Assembly: GCA_016861165.1 (NCBI GenBank)
Contig: BOKV01000011.1
Span: 1 to 64,000, forward strand
Reading direction: 5' to 3'
Length of the DNA stretch: 64,000 bases
From: Alphaproteobacteria bacterium
GTDB taxonomy: Bacteria > Pseudomonadota > Alphaproteobacteria > Rhizobiales > Rhizobiaceae
Shown: one piece after another, positions 1-9,504 of the stretch
Layout of the letters: each line of letters begins with the position of its first letter
How positions within the stretch are numbered: position 1 is the stretch's first letter
Translations under genes and position numbers: made by a program
Notes under the pieces: model-generated
What the model was told of the DNA's origin: nothing
Seen by the model: only the letters and a program-made list of their open reading frames with translations
The model's database searches: none

Positions 1-1
1 G

Positions 2-133
2 CAGGGGGCGGCGCAGGGGGCGGCGTTCATCGACAGCCACATCATCGAGGTCACGGCCAAGGCCTTCGACGACTTCGCCGGCGGGGCGGCCGACAGGGCG
101 GCGATCCGCGCGATGATGGGGATCGGGCAGTAG
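2..133 (+). CDS. C-terminal end of an unidentified protein (possibly CitE/HpcH-like)
   Basis: Only the last 43 codons lie in the window, open from base 2 to the TAG at 131-133. The visible tail contains [12 protein letters not shown] followed by an alanine-rich end finishing in MMGIGQ. A short hydrophobic stretch with an aspartate close to the C-terminus is seen in HpcH/HpaI-aldolase and CitE-type lyases. That family would fit the citryl-CoA-lyase-like gene at 6223, but 43 residues do not settle it. The gene converges on gnd, with the heptamer repeat between them. Confidence 0.35.
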   Translation, partial: QGAAQGAAFIDSHIIEVTAKAFDDFAGGAADRAAIRAMMGIGQ

Positions 134-203
<70 letters not shown>

Positions 204-249
204 TAGTGGCATCTCTTCTCCTTCCGACTGCCGACTGCCAACCTGACCC

Positions 250-1665
250 TCACGCATAACCCCACGGACCGTGCTGGCCACCTTGCCCGGTGTCGAGCCG
301 TTCGAAGCCGTGCAGGCCGAAGAAATCGCGCTGGGCCTGGATCAGGTTGGCGGTGCCGCGCGCGGTCCGCATCGTGTCGAACCAGGCAAGGCCAGAGGCG
401 AGGGCCGGCACCGGCAGGCCGGCGCGGGCGGATGCGGCGACGACAGAGCGCAGACCGGCGCCGGCCGTCCTGAGGCGATCGGCGAAGGCGGGAGCAAAAA
501 CCAGATTGCGCGAGGAATCCTCGGCGAGCGCCGCCGCCATGTCGTTCAGCATCGCCGAGCGGATGATGCAGCCGGCCCGCCATACCCTGGCGATGTCGGC
601 GAGCGGCAACGCCCACCCGAACTCCCGGGCGGCCGCCGCCATCATGGCGAAGCCCTGCGCGTAGCACATGATCTTGCCGGCGATCAGCGCCTGCTCGAGC
701 GTGGCGATGTCTGGCGCGCCGTCGTCGAGGCGCGCCGGCGCGGCGCCGAACAACTGCTGCCCGCGGGCGCGCTCGGCACGCCGGGCCGACAGGTTGCGGG
801 CGGCGACCGCCGCCTCGACGGCCGGTACCGCGGCGCCAAGATGCTGGGCTTCGATGACGGTCCAGCGGCCGGTGCCTTTCTGGCCAGCGGCGTCGACGAT
901 GACGTCGAGCAGCGGCTTGCCGGTGACCGCGTCGGTGACCGCGGCGACCGTTGCCGAGATTTCGATGAGATAGGAGCGCAGCGGACCGCTGTTCCAGCGA
1001 TCGAAGACGGTGGCGATGGCCGGCGCCGTCATGCCCATGCCGTCGCGCATCACGCCGTAGACCTCGGCGATCATCTGCATGTCGGCATATTCGATGCCGT
1101 TGTGGACGGTCTTGACGAAATGGCCGGCGCCGGCCTCGCCCAGCCACGCGGCGCAAGGCGCGCCCTCGTAGCGCGCGGCGATCGCCGACAGCACCGGCGC
1201 CACGCGGTCCCAGTGGCGGCGTTCGCCCCCGCCCATGATCGACGGTCCGTGGCGGGCACCCTGCTCGCCGCCCGACACACCGATGCCGAGGAAGCCGAAC
1301 GGCGCAACGCCGGCGCGGCGGTTGGTGTCGCGGAAGTTGGAATTGCCGGCATCGATGACCAGATCGTCGGCGTCGAGCAGTGGCGCCAGCGCGGCCATCT
1401 GCGCATCGATGGCGTCGCCGGCAGGCAGCATGAGGATGATGGCGCGCGGGGGCCGCAGCGCGGCGACAAAGGCGGCAAGGTCGGGGGCCGGCACGATCCG
1501 TTGCGCCAACGCGCCCGCGTCCGCCACGAATCGGTCGGTGCGGTCCGCGGTGCGGTTCCACACCGCGACGGTGAAACCCTTCTCGGCGATGTTGAGCGCC
1601 AGCGCGGCACCCATCGTGCCGAGACCGGCCAGACCGATGTCAGCTCTCGCCACGGCCTTCGTCAT
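250..1665 (-). CDS. gnd: 6-phosphogluconate dehydrogenase, decarboxylating
   Basis: Oxidises 6-phosphogluconate to ribulose 5-phosphate and CO2 with NAD(P)+ in the cytosolic pentose phosphate pathway. The 471-residue product has the family's usual length. A Rossmann fold opens with GLGTMG at residues 14-19. The family signature [12 protein letters not shown] starts at residue 131, and the catalytic KTVHNGIEY runs from K185 to Y193. A QKGTG motif and a C-terminal QRDFFG segment follow. I chose the ATG at 1665 because GGGGGCAGCGGC precedes it and the Rossmann motif then starts near residue 11; a longer open frame reaches 1746. The usual MPGG of the signature is MGGG here. It is divergent from copA and convergent with the partial gene at the window start. 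No entry-pathway gene is beside it, so its link to neighbours is unclear. Confidence 0.95.
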   Translation of the reverse strand: MTKAVARADIGLAGLGTMGAALALNIAEKGFTVAVWNRTADRTDRFVADAGALAQRIVPAPDLAAFVAALRPPRAIILMLPAGDAIDAQMAALAPLLDADDLVIDAGNSNFRDTNRRAGVAPFGFLGIGVSGGEQGARHGPSIMGGGERRHWDRVAPVLSAIAARYEGAPCAAWLGEAGAGHFVKTVHNGIEYADMQMIAEVYGVMRDGMGMTAPAIATVFDRWNSGPLRSYLIEISATVAAVTDAVTGKPLLDVIVDAAGQKGTGRWTVIEAQHLGAAVPAVEAAVAARNLSARRAERARGQQLFGAAPARLDDGAPDIATLEQALIAGKIMCYAQGFAMMAAAAREFGWALPLADIARVWRAGCIIRSAMLNDMAAALAEDSSRNLVFAPAFADRLRTAGAGLRSVVAASARAGLPVPALASGLAWFDTMRTARGTANLIQAQRDFFGLHGFERLDTGQGGQHGPWGYA

Positions 1666-1779
1666 GCCGCTGCCCCCGCTCGATGCCGCCTGCCGCGACG
1701 CTACACGATCGCGCGCCGCAATGGCAGCCGCCGCCGGCTCGATCATTGGCGTTCATCGGCAAGGGGCTGGTCGCCGCAC

Positions 1780-1810
1780 TTGACCTTCCAGTTGCTGGAA
1801 GCCTTATGTC
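1780..1810 (+). promoter_or_regulatory. CueR/MerR-type promoter and operator of copA
   Basis: A -35 box TTGACC (1780-1785) and a -10 box TATGTC (1805-1810) are separated by 19 bp, the overlong spacer typical of MerR-family promoters. The spacer holds an interrupted palindrome, ACCTTCC at 1783-1789 and GGAAG at 1797-1801. This closely resembles known copA promoters activated by CueR. The copA start lies 25 bases downstream, and the presumed activator is encoded at 4446. Confidence 0.9.
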
Positions 1811-1835
1811 AGGCTGGCATCGAAAGGACAGGGCC

Positions 1836-4331
1836 ATGACAGACCATCAAGCGGGCGCGGCGCGCCATCACCACCCGGACAGCCCAGCCACCGCAGATAC
1901 CGAGGTCGTGCGCGACCCGGTGTGCGGCATGACGGTCGACCCGGCGGCCGGCAAGCCGACCGCCAGCCATGGCGGCCATGTCTACCATTTCTGCTGCGAG
2001 CGCTGCCGGGAGAAGTTCGCGGCCGATCCGCAACGGTACCTGACCGCGACCGATCCGGTCTGCGCAATGACCGTCGACCGCGCCGCGGCCAGGCATTTCA
2101 CCCGCCATGACGGGCAGGGCTACTACTTCTGTTCGGCCGGCTGCCGGCGCAAATTCGAGGCCGAGCCGCAAAAATATCTCGGCGAGCGGCCGGCGCCCGA
2201 GCCGATGCCGGCCGGCACGCAGTACACCTGCCCGATGCATCCGGAGATCGTGCGCGACGCACCCGGCTCGTGCCCGATCTGCGGCATGGCGCTGGAGCCG
2301 ATGGGCGTGCCGACCGGCGAGGAGGGCCCGAACCCGGAACTGGTCGATTTCACCCGCCGCTTCTGGGTGAGCGCGGTGCTGTCGCTGCCGCTGCTGGCCT
2401 TCGCCATGGCGCCGATGTTCGGGCTGCCGCTGCGGGGCTGGATCGGCGAGCAGCTGGTCTCCTGGCTCGAACTGGCGCTGGCCACCCCGGTCGTGCTGTG
2501 GGCGGCGATACCGTTTTTCGAGCGCGGCTGGCAATCGATCCTGAACCGCAGCCCCAACATGTGGACGCTGATCGCCATCGGCGTCGGCACCGCCTATGCC
2601 TACAGCGTGGTGGCGGCGCTGTTTCCGGGCGTCTTCCCGCATCAGTTCCTTGGCCACGACGGCGCCGTCCCGGTCTATTTCGAGGCCGCCGCCGTTATTG
2701 TCACTCTGGTCTTCCTCGGCCAGGTGCTGGAATTGAAGGCGCGCGAACGCACCGGCTCGGCGATCCGCGCGCTGCTCGACCTCGCGCCGAAAACGGCGCG
2801 GCGCATTGACGACAGCGGCGCCGAGACCGACGTTCCGCTCGATACCGTTCAGGTCGGCGACCGACTGCGGGTGCGCCCGGGCGATTCGGTACCGGTCGAT
2901 GGCACCGTCGTCGAAGGCCGCTCGGCGGTCGATGAATCGATGATCACCGGCGAGCCGGTGCCGGTCGAGAAGTCCGGCGGCGATACCGTGACCGGCGGCA
3001 CGATCAACAAGAACGGCACGCTCGTCATGCGCGCCGACCGGGTCGGCGCCGAGACCATGCTGTCGCAGATCGTCGCGATGGTGGCCAAGGCGCAGCGCTC
3101 GCGCGCGCCGATCCAGGGCCTGGCCGACCGCGTCTCCTATTTCTTCGTGCCGACCGTCGTGCTCGTCGCCATCGTCGCCTTCGTCGTCTGGGCGCTGTTC
3201 GGGCCGCCGCCGGCGATGGTGTTTGCCATCGTCTCGGCCGTGTCGGTGCTGATCATCGCCTGCCCGTGCGCGCTCGGGCTGGCGACGCCGATGTCGATCA
3301 TGACGGCGACGGGACGCGGCGCGCAGGCGGGTGTGCTGATCCGCGACGCCGAGGCGCTGGAGCGTTTCTCGGGTGTCGATACGCTGATCGTCGACAAGAC
3401 GGGCACGCTGACCGAAGGCAGGCCGAGGCTCACCGACGTGATCGCCGCCGAAGGTTTCGACGAGGCCACGATCCTGTCGCTGGCGGCGAGCCTCGAAAAG
3501 GGCTCCGAGCATCCGCTGGCCGAGGCGATCGTCGCCGGGGCAATCGAACGGCGGGCCGAACTGGCCGAGGCCGCCGATTTCGAGGCCGTCACCGGCAAGG
3601 GGGTGGCCGGGAAGGTCGGCGGCCGCGCGGTGGCGCTCGGCAACAGTGCCATGATGGCGGTCGCCGGCGGCGACACCGAGCCCATGTCGGCTCGCGCCGA
3701 CGCCATGCGCGCCGAGGGCAAGACGGTCATGTTCGTTGCCGTCGATGGCCGCGCCGCCGGCATGGTCGCCGTCGCCGATCCGGTCAAGGAGACGACGCCG
3801 GCGGCGATAAGGGCGCTGCACGACAGCGGCCTCAAGATCATCATGGCGACCGGTGACAACGAGCGCACGGCTCGCGCGGTGGCGGCGAGTCTCGGCATCG
3901 ACGAGGTGCGCGCCGACATGCTGCCCGAGCGCAAGCAGGAACTGGTCGAACAACTGCGCGCCGGCGGCGCCAGGGTCGCCATGGCCGGCGACGGCGTCAA
4001 CGACGCGCCGGCGCTCGCCGCCGCCGATGTCGGCATCGCCATGGGAACCGGCGCCGACGTCGCGGTGGAAAGCGCCGGCATCACGCTGGTCAAGGGCGAC
4101 CTGAACGGCATCGTGCGGGCACGGCACCTGGCGCGAGCGACGATCCGCAACATCAAGCAGAACCTGTTCTTCGCCTTTGTCTACAACGCGCTTGGTGTGC
4201 CCATCGCCGCCGGCATACTCTATCCTGTGTTCGGGACGCTGCTGTCGCCGATGATCGCGGCGGCGGCGATGAGCCTGTCGTCGGTCTCGGTCATCACCAA
4301 TGCGCTGCGGCTGCGCAATCAGCGCCTCTAG
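1836..4331 (+). CDS. copA: Copper-exporting P1B-type ATPase with two YHS domains
   Basis: Exports Cu(I) across the inner membrane at the cost of ATP. The 831-residue protein has two N-terminal YHS-type cysteine motifs ([11 protein letters not shown]30; [11 protein letters not shown]76), each ending in a CxxxC-type pair. A heavy-metal-binding segment follows (YTCPMHPE to SCPICGM, about 130-151). There is no classical GMxCxxC HMA domain. The ATPase core shows TGEPVPVEK, the transmembrane metal-site motif C476-P-C478, the phosphorylation motif DKTGTLT with D520, HPLAEAI, and [10 protein letters not shown] near the C-terminus. The ATG at 1836 has AAAGGA about 10 bases upstream; the same frame is open back to 1683, but that stretch includes the promoter. 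Regulation is by the CueR-type promoter at 1780-1810. cueR and a cytochrome c follow on the same strand. Confidence 0.95.
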   Translation: MTDHQAGAARHHHPDSPATADTEVVRDPVCGMTVDPAAGKPTASHGGHVYHFCCERCREKFAADPQRYLTATDPVCAMTVDRAAARHFTRHDGQGYYFCSAGCRRKFEAEPQKYLGERPAPEPMPAGTQYTCPMHPEIVRDAPGSCPICGMALEPMGVPTGEEGPNPELVDFTRRFWVSAVLSLPLLAFAMAPMFGLPLRGWIGEQLVSWLELALATPVVLWAAIPFFERGWQSILNRSPNMWTLIAIGVGTAYAYSVVAALFPGVFPHQFLGHDGAVPVYFEAAAVIVTLVFLGQVLELKARERTGSAIRALLDLAPKTARRIDDSGAETDVPLDTVQVGDRLRVRPGDSVPVDGTVVEGRSAVDESMITGEPVPVEKSGGDTVTGGTINKNGTLVMRADRVGAETMLSQIVAMVAKAQRSRAPIQGLADRVSYFFVPTVVLVAIVAFVVWALFGPPPAMVFAIVSAVSVLIIACPCALGLATPMSIMTATGRGAQAGVLIRDAEALERFSGVDTLIVDKTGTLTEGRPRLTDVIAAEGFDEATILSLAASLEKGSEHPLAEAIVAGAIERRAELAEAADFEAVTGKGVAGKVGGRAVALGNSAMMAVAGGDTEPMSARADAMRAEGKTVMFVAVDGRAAGMVAVADPVKETTPAAIRALHDSGLKIIMATGDNERTARAVAASLGIDEVRADMLPERKQELVEQLRAGGARVAMAGDGVNDAPALAAADVGIAMGTGADVAVESAGITLVKGDLNGIVRARHLARATIRNIKQNLFFAFVYNALGVPIAAGILYPVFGTLLSPMIAAAAMSLSSVSVITNALRLRNQRL

Positions 4332-4332
4332 C

Positions 4333-4395
4333 GCAAGACCCGGCCCAGATGAATCGGGATTTTGCGCTATCTGTTTGTTCTGTCGCGTCATCTTG
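4333..4395. repeat. Palindromic intergenic repeat, copy A
   Basis: Immediately after the copA stop, GCGCAA-N2-CCCG pairs with CGGG-ATT-TTGCGC about 20 bases on. The hairpin is followed by a tail reading CTATCTGTTTGTTCTGTCGC. The same layout (hairpin, then a pyrimidine-rich tail with a TTTGT/TATGTTCTG core) recurs at 41583 and 59137. It resembles the abundant palindromic intergenic elements of Hyphomicrobiales and may also end copA transcription. Sequence comparison across a genome was not possible here. Confidence 0.6.
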
Positions 4396-4445
4396 TCGAC
4401 CTCGCGGTACCGCTCGGCGGGATGAGGCTTAGTCGGAGAAGGACG

Positions 4446-4844
4446 ATGAATATCGGAACCGCGGCGCGCAGGTCCGGCCTGCCGGCCAAGACGATCCGCT
4501 ACTACGAGGAGATCGGGCTGATCCGGCCGCAACGCGGCGGCAACGGCTATCGCGACTATGGTGACGACGACGTGCACCGGCTGCGCTTCGTCCAGCGGGC
4601 GCGACGCCTCGGCTTCTCGGTCGAGGAGTGCCGGCAATTGCTGTCGCTCTACAGCGACAAGCACCGCGAGAGCGCCGAGGTCAAGCAGATCGCCCAGGCG
4701 AGGCTGCGGGAGATCGACGCGAGGCTGGCCGAACTGCGTGGTCTGCGCGAGACGCTGGAGCAGCTGGTCAGGAGCTGCCACGGCGACGAGCGGCCCGACT
4801 GCCCGATCATCGCCGGTCTGGCCGGCGAGCCGGTGCCGAACTAG
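4446..4844 (+). CDS. cueR: CueR/HmrR copper-responsive MerR-family activator
   Basis: Cytosolic Cu(I) sensor that twists MerR-type promoters into an active form. The 132 residues match the family length. An N-terminal winged helix (NIGTAARRSGLPAKTIRYYE, residues 2-21) is followed by a long dimerisation helix (about 78-108). The metal-binding loop has C111 and C119 with seven residues between, followed by PII, as in CueR. The ATG at 4446 has GGAGAAGG just upstream; the frame is open from 4362 but without family similarity. The matching operator lies in front of copA. The order copA-cueR suggests co-regulation, with the repeat at 4333 between them. Confidence 0.93.
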   Translation: MNIGTAARRSGLPAKTIRYYEEIGLIRPQRGGNGYRDYGDDDVHRLRFVQRARRLGFSVEECRQLLSLYSDKHRESAEVKQIAQARLREIDARLAELRGLRETLEQLVRSCHGDERPDCPIIAGLAGEPVPN

Positions 4845-4857
4845 CAGCGAGGCCGCC

Positions 4858-5271
4858 ATGCGCGAGCAAGTGACCGCGGTTGTCGCCATCGTCTTGGTCG
4901 TCGGGCTCACCTATCTGTGGTGGCCGCGGCCGGCCCGGCAGGCGACCGATGGCGCGCCGCTGGTCGAGGTGAAGGTGCCGCCGCTGTCGGCGCTGGAACA
5001 GGCAGGCGAGGGAGCCTTCGCCGCCAGATGCGCTTCCTGCCATGGCGACAATGCCGCCGGCAAAGACGGGTCCGGCCCACCGCTTGTCCATGTCATCTAT
5101 GAGCCGAACCACCATGGCGACGCGGCCTTCTTCCTGGCCGCCCGCAATGGCGTGCGCCAGCATCACTGGTCGTTCGGCGACATGCCGCCGGTCGAGGGCA
5201 TCGACGACGCCGAGGTCGAGCGTATCGTCGCCTATGTGCGCCGGCTGCAGCAGGCCAACGGCATCTTCTGA
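4858..5271 (+). CDS. Membrane-anchored class I c-type cytochrome
   Basis: A 137-residue small monohaem cytochrome c. Residues 5-22 form a hydrophobic N-terminal anchor or uncleaved signal (VTAVVAIVLVVGLTYL), so the haem domain should face the periplasm. The haem motif is C58-A-S-C61-H62, and M109 in SFGDMPP is the likely sixth ligand. The start 13 bases after the cueR stop has GCGAGG upstream, so it is probably cotranscribed with cueR. Small cytochromes of this type often accompany copper-export genes in alphaproteobacteria; an electron-transfer role in periplasmic copper handling is inference. Its redox partner is not visible. Confidence 0.88.
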   Translation: MREQVTAVVAIVLVVGLTYLWWPRPARQATDGAPLVEVKVPPLSALEQAGEGAFAARCASCHGDNAAGKDGSGPPLVHVIYEPNHHGDAAFFLAARNGVRQHHWSFGDMPPVEGIDDAEVERIVAYVRRLQQANGIF

Positions 5272-5288
5272 CGCGGCGGAGGGGCCGG

Positions 5289-6056
5289 TCAGGCGATGGT
5301 GACGCCACCATCGGCGATGATGACCTGGCCGGTGATGAAGCTTGCCGCCGGCGACGCCAGGAAGGCGGCGATGGGGCCGATCTCCTCGGGCAGGCCGATG
5401 CGGCGCAGCGGGGTGACGGCGTTGCGCTGCCTGACGATATCCTCGTTTTCCCACAGCGCGCGGGCGAAGTCGGTCTTGATCAGGCCGGGGGCGATGCAGT
5501 TGACGCGCACATTGAATGGGCCGTGCTCGACGGCGAGGTTGCGGGCGAGCGCGAAATCGGCGGCCTTGGAGATGCCGTAGGCGCCGAGCACGCCATTGCC
5601 CTGCAGGCCGGCGATCGAGGAGACGATGACGATAGCGCCGCCGCCGTTCTTCTTCATCGCCGGGATCACCCGGTTGCACAGCCACAGATTGCTGCGCACA
5701 TTGGAAGCCATGATCTTGTCGAACGCCTCGTCGCTGATGCCGGCGAGCGGCCCGAAATAGGGGTTGACGGCAGCGTTGCAGACCAGGATGTCGGGCGCGC
5801 CCAGTTGCTGCTCGGTGCCGGCGATCAGTGCCTCGATTTCGTCCTTGCGCGAAATGTTGCAGGGCAGCGCGATCGCCTCCCCGCCGCCGGCCCTGATGGC
5901 GTCGGCCACCTCGGCGCACGCCTCGGGCTTGCGGCTGGAAATCACCACGCTGGCGCCGAGCCCGGCCATGGTCTCGGCGATCGAGCGGCCGATGCCGCGG
6001 CTCGATCCGGTGATGACGGCGACCTTGCCCTGGAGCGAGAACGGCGTGGCATCCAT
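5289..6056 (-). CDS. SDR-family NAD(P)-dependent oxidoreductase
   Basis: Classical short-chain dehydrogenase/reductase of 255 residues. It has the cofactor motif GSSRGIG near residue 16, the NAAV stabilising motif, a catalytic serine in VSSIAG, and YGISK as the catalytic YxxxK. The C-terminal ITGQVIIADGG is typical of FabG-like enzymes. The ATG at 6056 is preceded by GGGAGGAACAAC. The frame is open upstream to 6338 but has no family similarity there. It stands alone on the minus strand, convergent with the cytochrome gene. The substrate cannot be told from the sequence. Glucose/gluconate-type or aromatic-alcohol dehydrogenase roles are both possible given gnd and the aromatic locus nearby. 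Confidence 0.9.
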   Translation of the reverse strand: MDATPFSLQGKVAVITGSSRGIGRSIAETMAGLGASVVISSRKPEACAEVADAIRAGGGEAIALPCNISRKDEIEALIAGTEQQLGAPDILVCNAAVNPYFGPLAGISDEAFDKIMASNVRSNLWLCNRVIPAMKKNGGGAIVIVSSIAGLQGNGVLGAYGISKAADFALARNLAVEHGPFNVRVNCIAPGLIKTDFARALWENEDIVRQRNAVTPLRRIGLPEEIGPIAAFLASPAASFITGQVIIADGGVTIA

Positions 6057-6222
6057 GTTGTTCCTCCCGTGGGCCGGGCGGCCCCTGCGGTTTGTTAGCA
6101 CGGCTCCGACGCGTCGTGGGCCGGGCCGGGCGGTTTCGCACAGACGATTCCGGCTTGACCCGGAGAGGGTCGCAGTGGAGCGTGGCGGCGACATGCGGAC
6201 ATGACGGGAGCAATGGCTGACG

Positions 6223-7020
6223 ATGCGTATCGGCAAGCAGCAGCAGGCCTTCACCGCGATCGCCATTTCGGACGCCGACCGAGTGACGGTACGCGGCTTC
6301 GACCTGTGCAAGGACCTAATCGGCGCCATCGACTTCACCGACTATTTCTGGCTGCTGGTGACCGGCGCGCGGCCCGGCGTCGCGCAGCGCAGGATGATGG
6401 ACGCCTGCCTGGTGGCGATCGCCGAGCACGGGCTGGTGCCGAGCGTGCAGGCGGCGCGCATGACGCTGGCGGCCGCGCCGGAAGCCTGGCAGGGCGCGAT
6501 GGCGGCCGGCCTGCTCGGCATGGGCTCGGTCGTCGCCGGCAGTTCGGAGGTCGCCGCCCGCTTCCTGGCCCGGATCCTCGAACAGGGCCGGGCGAGCGGA
6601 CGCGAGCTGGCCGAGGTGGCGGTCGAAAACCTGGAGGGCCTGAGGGCGCGCAAGGAAAAGGTGCCCGGGCTCGGCCATCCCCAGCACAGCAGCGGCGACC
6701 CGCGTGCCGACCGGTTGTTGGCGATCGCCGATGCCGAGGGGATATCGGGCGACCATGTCCGTGCGCTGCGGGTGATCGGCGAACACGCGCCGCGTATCAT
6801 GCAGCGTCCGCTGCCGATCAACGTGTCCGGCGCCATCCCGGCGACGATCCTTGACGCCGGCTGGCCGCTCGAAGCGGTCAAGGCGGTGCCGGTGCTGGCG
6901 CGGGCGGCCGGGCTTTCGGCGCATCTCCTGGAGGAGGCGTTGCGGCCGATTGGCTTCATCCTGGCGCATGCCGGCGACCGGGCGATCGCCTATGACGGAA
7001 AGGAGACCGAACGCGACTGA
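6223..7020 (+). CDS. Citrate-synthase-fold citryl-CoA-lyase-like protein
   Basis: The 265-residue product is a short member of the citrate synthase superfamily. Visible marks are the helical DYFWLLVTG segment, a VPGLGHPQHSSGDPR stretch matching the catalytic-His region (PGFGHP in relatives), and the C-terminal PIGFILAHAG. Short stand-alone forms are usually called citryl-CoA lyase and cleave citryl-CoA to acetyl-CoA and oxaloacetate. Oxaloacetate is also a product of LigK encoded just downstream, which may explain the location. The ATG at 6223 has GGGAG 12 bases upstream. It converges with galD across 8 bases. Whether it acts as a lyase or a synthase is not decidable from sequence. Confidence 0.75.
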   Translation: MRIGKQQQAFTAIAISDADRVTVRGFDLCKDLIGAIDFTDYFWLLVTGARPGVAQRRMMDACLVAIAEHGLVPSVQAARMTLAAAPEAWQGAMAAGLLGMGSVVAGSSEVAARFLARILEQGRASGRELAEVAVENLEGLRARKEKVPGLGHPQHSSGDPRADRLLAIADAEGISGDHVRALRVIGEHAPRIMQRPLPINVSGAIPATILDAGWPLEAVKAVPVLARAAGLSAHLLEEALRPIGFILAHAGDRAIAYDGKETERD

Positions 7021-7028
7021 GTCGGCCG

Positions 7029-8087
7029 TCAGCCGAAGACGATGCCGTCGAACAGCTTGCGGGCCGTGCGCAGGATCGCGGCGCGTGCCATCGAGCCGTC
7101 GGCGGCCATTGTGGCAATGACGGTCATCTCGCCGGTCGGATGCTCGATCGAAAGCGACTTTTGCCCGCCTGCCGGGATGATGGCGATGGCTGCCACGGGG
7201 CTCCCTTCGGTCAGGCAGGCGGTGGCCACCGAAACGGCGCCCAGCACACCGATGGCCGCGTGCGCGCGGTGCGGGATGAAGGTGCGCGTTGAAATGGCGC
7301 CGCCGTTCCTGGCCGGCGAGACCATGGTCATTTTCGGCACGGATTTGTCGCGCACGTCGCCGAGATTCATCAGTGGCCCGGCCTTCAACCGGATCGATTC
7401 GAGCCGGGCGCGCAGCTCCTGGTTGGCCTCCAGCTCCCGCGGGCTTTCGTCGCCCCGGATGCCCATGTCGGCGGCGCGCAGCACGACGCAGGGCATGCCG
7501 TTGTCGATCAGCGTCGCCTTGATGCCGTCGATCGTGTCGACCGGGCTGCCGGTCGGCAGCAGCGCGCCGCAGGACGAGCCGGCCGTGTCCTCGAAGGCGA
7601 TCGGGACGGGCGCGGCGGTACCGGGCACGCCGTCGATGCGCGCCGTCCCGTCATAGCGCGGCCGGCCGCCCGGCGTCTCGACCGTGGCGACGGCGACCTG
7701 GCCGTTGTTCTCGGTGAAGATGCGCACCTCGGTGCGCCCTGCCTGACCCGCGACGAGGCCGCGCTCGATGGCGAAGGGGCCGACACCGGCCAAAATGTTG
7801 CCGCAGGTCTGCGCATCGGTGACCACCGGCCGGTCGACGAACACCTGCAGGAACAGGTAATCGACATCGATGCCCTGCCGCTGCGACTTGCGCACCACCG
7901 CCACCTTGGAAGTCAGCGGGTCGGCGCCGCCGAGCCCGTCGATCTGGCGCGGGTCGGGCGAGCCCATGACGCGCAGCAGCAGGGCATCGCGGGCGGCGAC
8001 ATCGGCCGGCAGGTCGTCGGCCAGGAAATAGCCGCCCTTCGACGTGCCGCCGCGCATCCACATGCAGCGTACGCCGCTGTCAGACAT
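7029..8087 (-). CDS. galD: 4-oxalomesaconate tautomerase (PrpF/GalD family)
   Basis: Predicted to interconvert keto and enol tautomers of 4-oxalomesaconate in the lower gallate/protocatechuate meta-cleavage pathway. At 352 residues it has the PrpF-like two-domain isomerase size. The family start motif is MRGGTSKG at residues 11-18. The conserved TCGNILAG carries C95, a likely active-site residue, and the second half contains the paired [11 protein letters not shown] segment. The ATG at 8087 overlaps the ligK stop by 8 bases, so translation is coupled. It is the last gene of the leftward unit that begins with the transporter at 15055. PrpF paralogues isomerise methylaconitate, but direct linkage to ligK and galB favours GalD. 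Confidence 0.9.
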   Translation of the reverse strand: MSDSGVRCMWMRGGTSKGGYFLADDLPADVAARDALLLRVMGSPDPRQIDGLGGADPLTSKVAVVRKSQRQGIDVDYLFLQVFVDRPVVTDAQTCGNILAGVGPFAIERGLVAGQAGRTEVRIFTENNGQVAVATVETPGGRPRYDGTARIDGVPGTAAPVPIAFEDTAGSSCGALLPTGSPVDTIDGIKATLIDNGMPCVVLRAADMGIRGDESPRELEANQELRARLESIRLKAGPLMNLGDVRDKSVPKMTMVSPARNGGAISTRTFIPHRAHAAIGVLGAVSVATACLTEGSPVAAIAIIPAGGQKSLSIEHPTGEMTVIATMAADGSMARAAILRTARKLFDGIVFG

Positions 8088-8754
8088 AGCGCAGCCCCTT
8101 GGCCTTCAGCCCGTCGCGCATTGCATAGACGTCAAGGCCGAGCTCGCCGCGCTGGAATCTGGCCCGGTTGGCCGCCTCCTTCTCCTCGCGGGCCGCCGCG
8201 GCCGCCGCGACCTCGGCTGCGCGCGCCCGCTCGACGACGACGACGCCGTCGTCATCGGCGACGATCGCATCGCCCGGGTGGACCAGCGCGCCGGCGCAGA
8301 TGAGCGGCAGGTTGACGTCGCCCAGCGTTTCCTTGACGGTACCCTGCGCCGATACGGCGCGCGACCACACCGGAAAGCCGATCTCGTGGAGTTCGCGCAC
8401 GTCGCGGCAACCGGCCTCGATGACGAGGCCGCGCACGCCGCGGCCGATCAGCGAGGTGGCGAGCAACTCGCCGAAATAGCCGGCGTCGCAGGGCGAGGTC
8501 GGCGCCACCACGAGAATGTCGCCCTCGAGACACTGCTCAACGGCAACATGGATCATCCAGTTGTCGGCCGGGGGGACGGAGACGGTGACGGCGGTGCCGG
8601 CAATGCGCGCGCCCGGCCAGATCGGCCGCATGAAGGACTGCATCAGCCCGGTCCGTCCCTGCGCCTCGTGCACGGTGGCCACGCCGAAGCCGGCGAGCCG
8701 GTCGACGGTGGCAAGCGGTGTGCGCTCGATGCGGGTGACCACGGTACCGGCCAT
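8080..8754 (-). CDS. ligK: 4-carboxy-4-hydroxy-2-oxoadipate aldolase/oxaloacetate decarboxylase
   Basis: Cleaves 4-carboxy-4-hydroxy-2-oxoadipate to pyruvate and oxaloacetate, the last step of gallate and protocatechuate meta-cleavage. The 224-residue protein has the RraA-like fold. [18 protein letters not shown] leads to GCRDV, the arginine and aspartate used for substrate and metal binding in class II pyruvate aldolases. The ATG at 8754 has AGGAGGG upstream. It overlaps galD and lies 9 bases after galB, so the three form a tight GalB-LigK-GalD cassette. The C-terminal alanine/glutamate-rich helix is normal for the LigK/HMG-aldolase group. The alternative name is galC. Confidence 0.92.
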   Translation of the reverse strand: MAGTVVTRIERTPLATVDRLAGFGVATVHEAQGRTGLMQSFMRPIWPGARIAGTAVTVSVPPADNWMIHVAVEQCLEGDILVVAPTSPCDAGYFGELLATSLIGRGVRGLVIEAGCRDVRELHEIGFPVWSRAVSAQGTVKETLGDVNLPLICAGALVHPGDAIVADDDGVVVVERARAAEVAAAAAAREEKEAANRARFQRGELGLDVYAMRDGLKAKGLRYV

Positions 8755-8763
8755 ATGGCCCTC

Positions 8764-9495
8764 CTAGAGCTCGTCGACTGTGCGCGGGAAGATCGACTGG
8801 AACGCCTCGGCATAGCGGGCGTCGCGGCCGCCGGCTTGGCCGCCGGAATTGCGCCGGAAATGGTTGCCGCGGTTCTCGGCGACATTGGTGTAGTAGTCCC
8901 ACAGATGCTGCTGGCCCTCCATGCAGCGGATGGCGGCAAGCTTCTGGTCCCAGACCTCGGTGATGTCGAGGATGGTGTCGGGCTTCCAGCCGCACTGCTC
9001 GGTCTGGTGCGGCTCGAACAGGTAGAGCTGCGGAGCGCCGAGGACCTTCTCGCCCGGATTGTGGCCCCAGGCCTGCGCGACCATCCGGCATTCGAGCGCC
9101 ACGCGCGTCGCATAGGGATGGTCGGTGTTGTAGGGGTCGTCCAGCGAGTGCGACAGCATGAAGGCGGGCTGCACCTTGCGGATCACGTCGACCAGGCGGA
9201 AACGCGCCTCGCGGTCGAGTTCGAGCGGATAGTCGCCGCAGTCGAAAAACTGGACGTCATGAACGCCGAGCGCGCTCGCAGCGTTTTCGGCCTCGATCCG
9301 GCGGGCCGCCTTGACCTTGTCGAGATTCATGCCGGCCTGCTTCCACAGTTTGGCGCTCTCGCCGCGCTCGCCAAAGGACAGGCAGACGACCGTGACAGCG
9401 TAGCCCTTCTTGCCGTGCAGCGCGATGGCGCCGCCGCAACGCCAGACGAAATCGGCCGAATGCGCGCTGACCACCAGCGCCGTCCTCTCTGCCAT
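8764..9495 (-). CDS. galB: 4-oxalomesaconate hydratase, PIG-L-type (GalB-like)
   Basis: A 243-residue PIG-L/LmbE-fold protein. The metal motif near the N-terminus is AHSADFVWRCGG, a variant of the AHPDDE motif of deacetylases that matches GalB-type hydratases, and HSLDDPYNTDHP is the second metal-site region. In gallate degraders this family hydrates 4-oxalomesaconate to 4-carboxy-4-hydroxy-2-oxoadipate, the substrate of LigK, which is encoded 9 bases downstream. The ATG at 9495 has AGGAGA in front. A deacetylase role is the alternative, but the cassette with ligK and galD makes the hydratase role much more likely. Confidence 0.88.
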   Translation of the reverse strand: MAERTALVVSAHSADFVWRCGGAIALHGKKGYAVTVVCLSFGERGESAKLWKQAGMNLDKVKAARRIEAENAASALGVHDVQFFDCGDYPLELDREARFRLVDVIRKVQPAFMLSHSLDDPYNTDHPYATRVALECRMVAQAWGHNPGEKVLGAPQLYLFEPHQTEQCGWKPDTILDITEVWDQKLAAIRCMEGQQHLWDYYTNVAENRGNHFRRNSGGQAGGRDARYAEAFQSIFPRTVDEL

Positions 9496-9504
9496 GGTCG
9501 TCTC

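Noticed and set aside
1683-1835. An earlier copA start at 1683
   Set aside because: It would place the CueR-type promoter inside the coding region, and the added 51 residues have no family similarity.
1809-4910. A 1033-residue open frame on the minus strand opposite copA and cueR
   Set aside because: It is an arginine/histidine-rich shadow of the GC-rich copA gene, has no domain similarity, and the plus-strand copA and cueR products are unambiguous.
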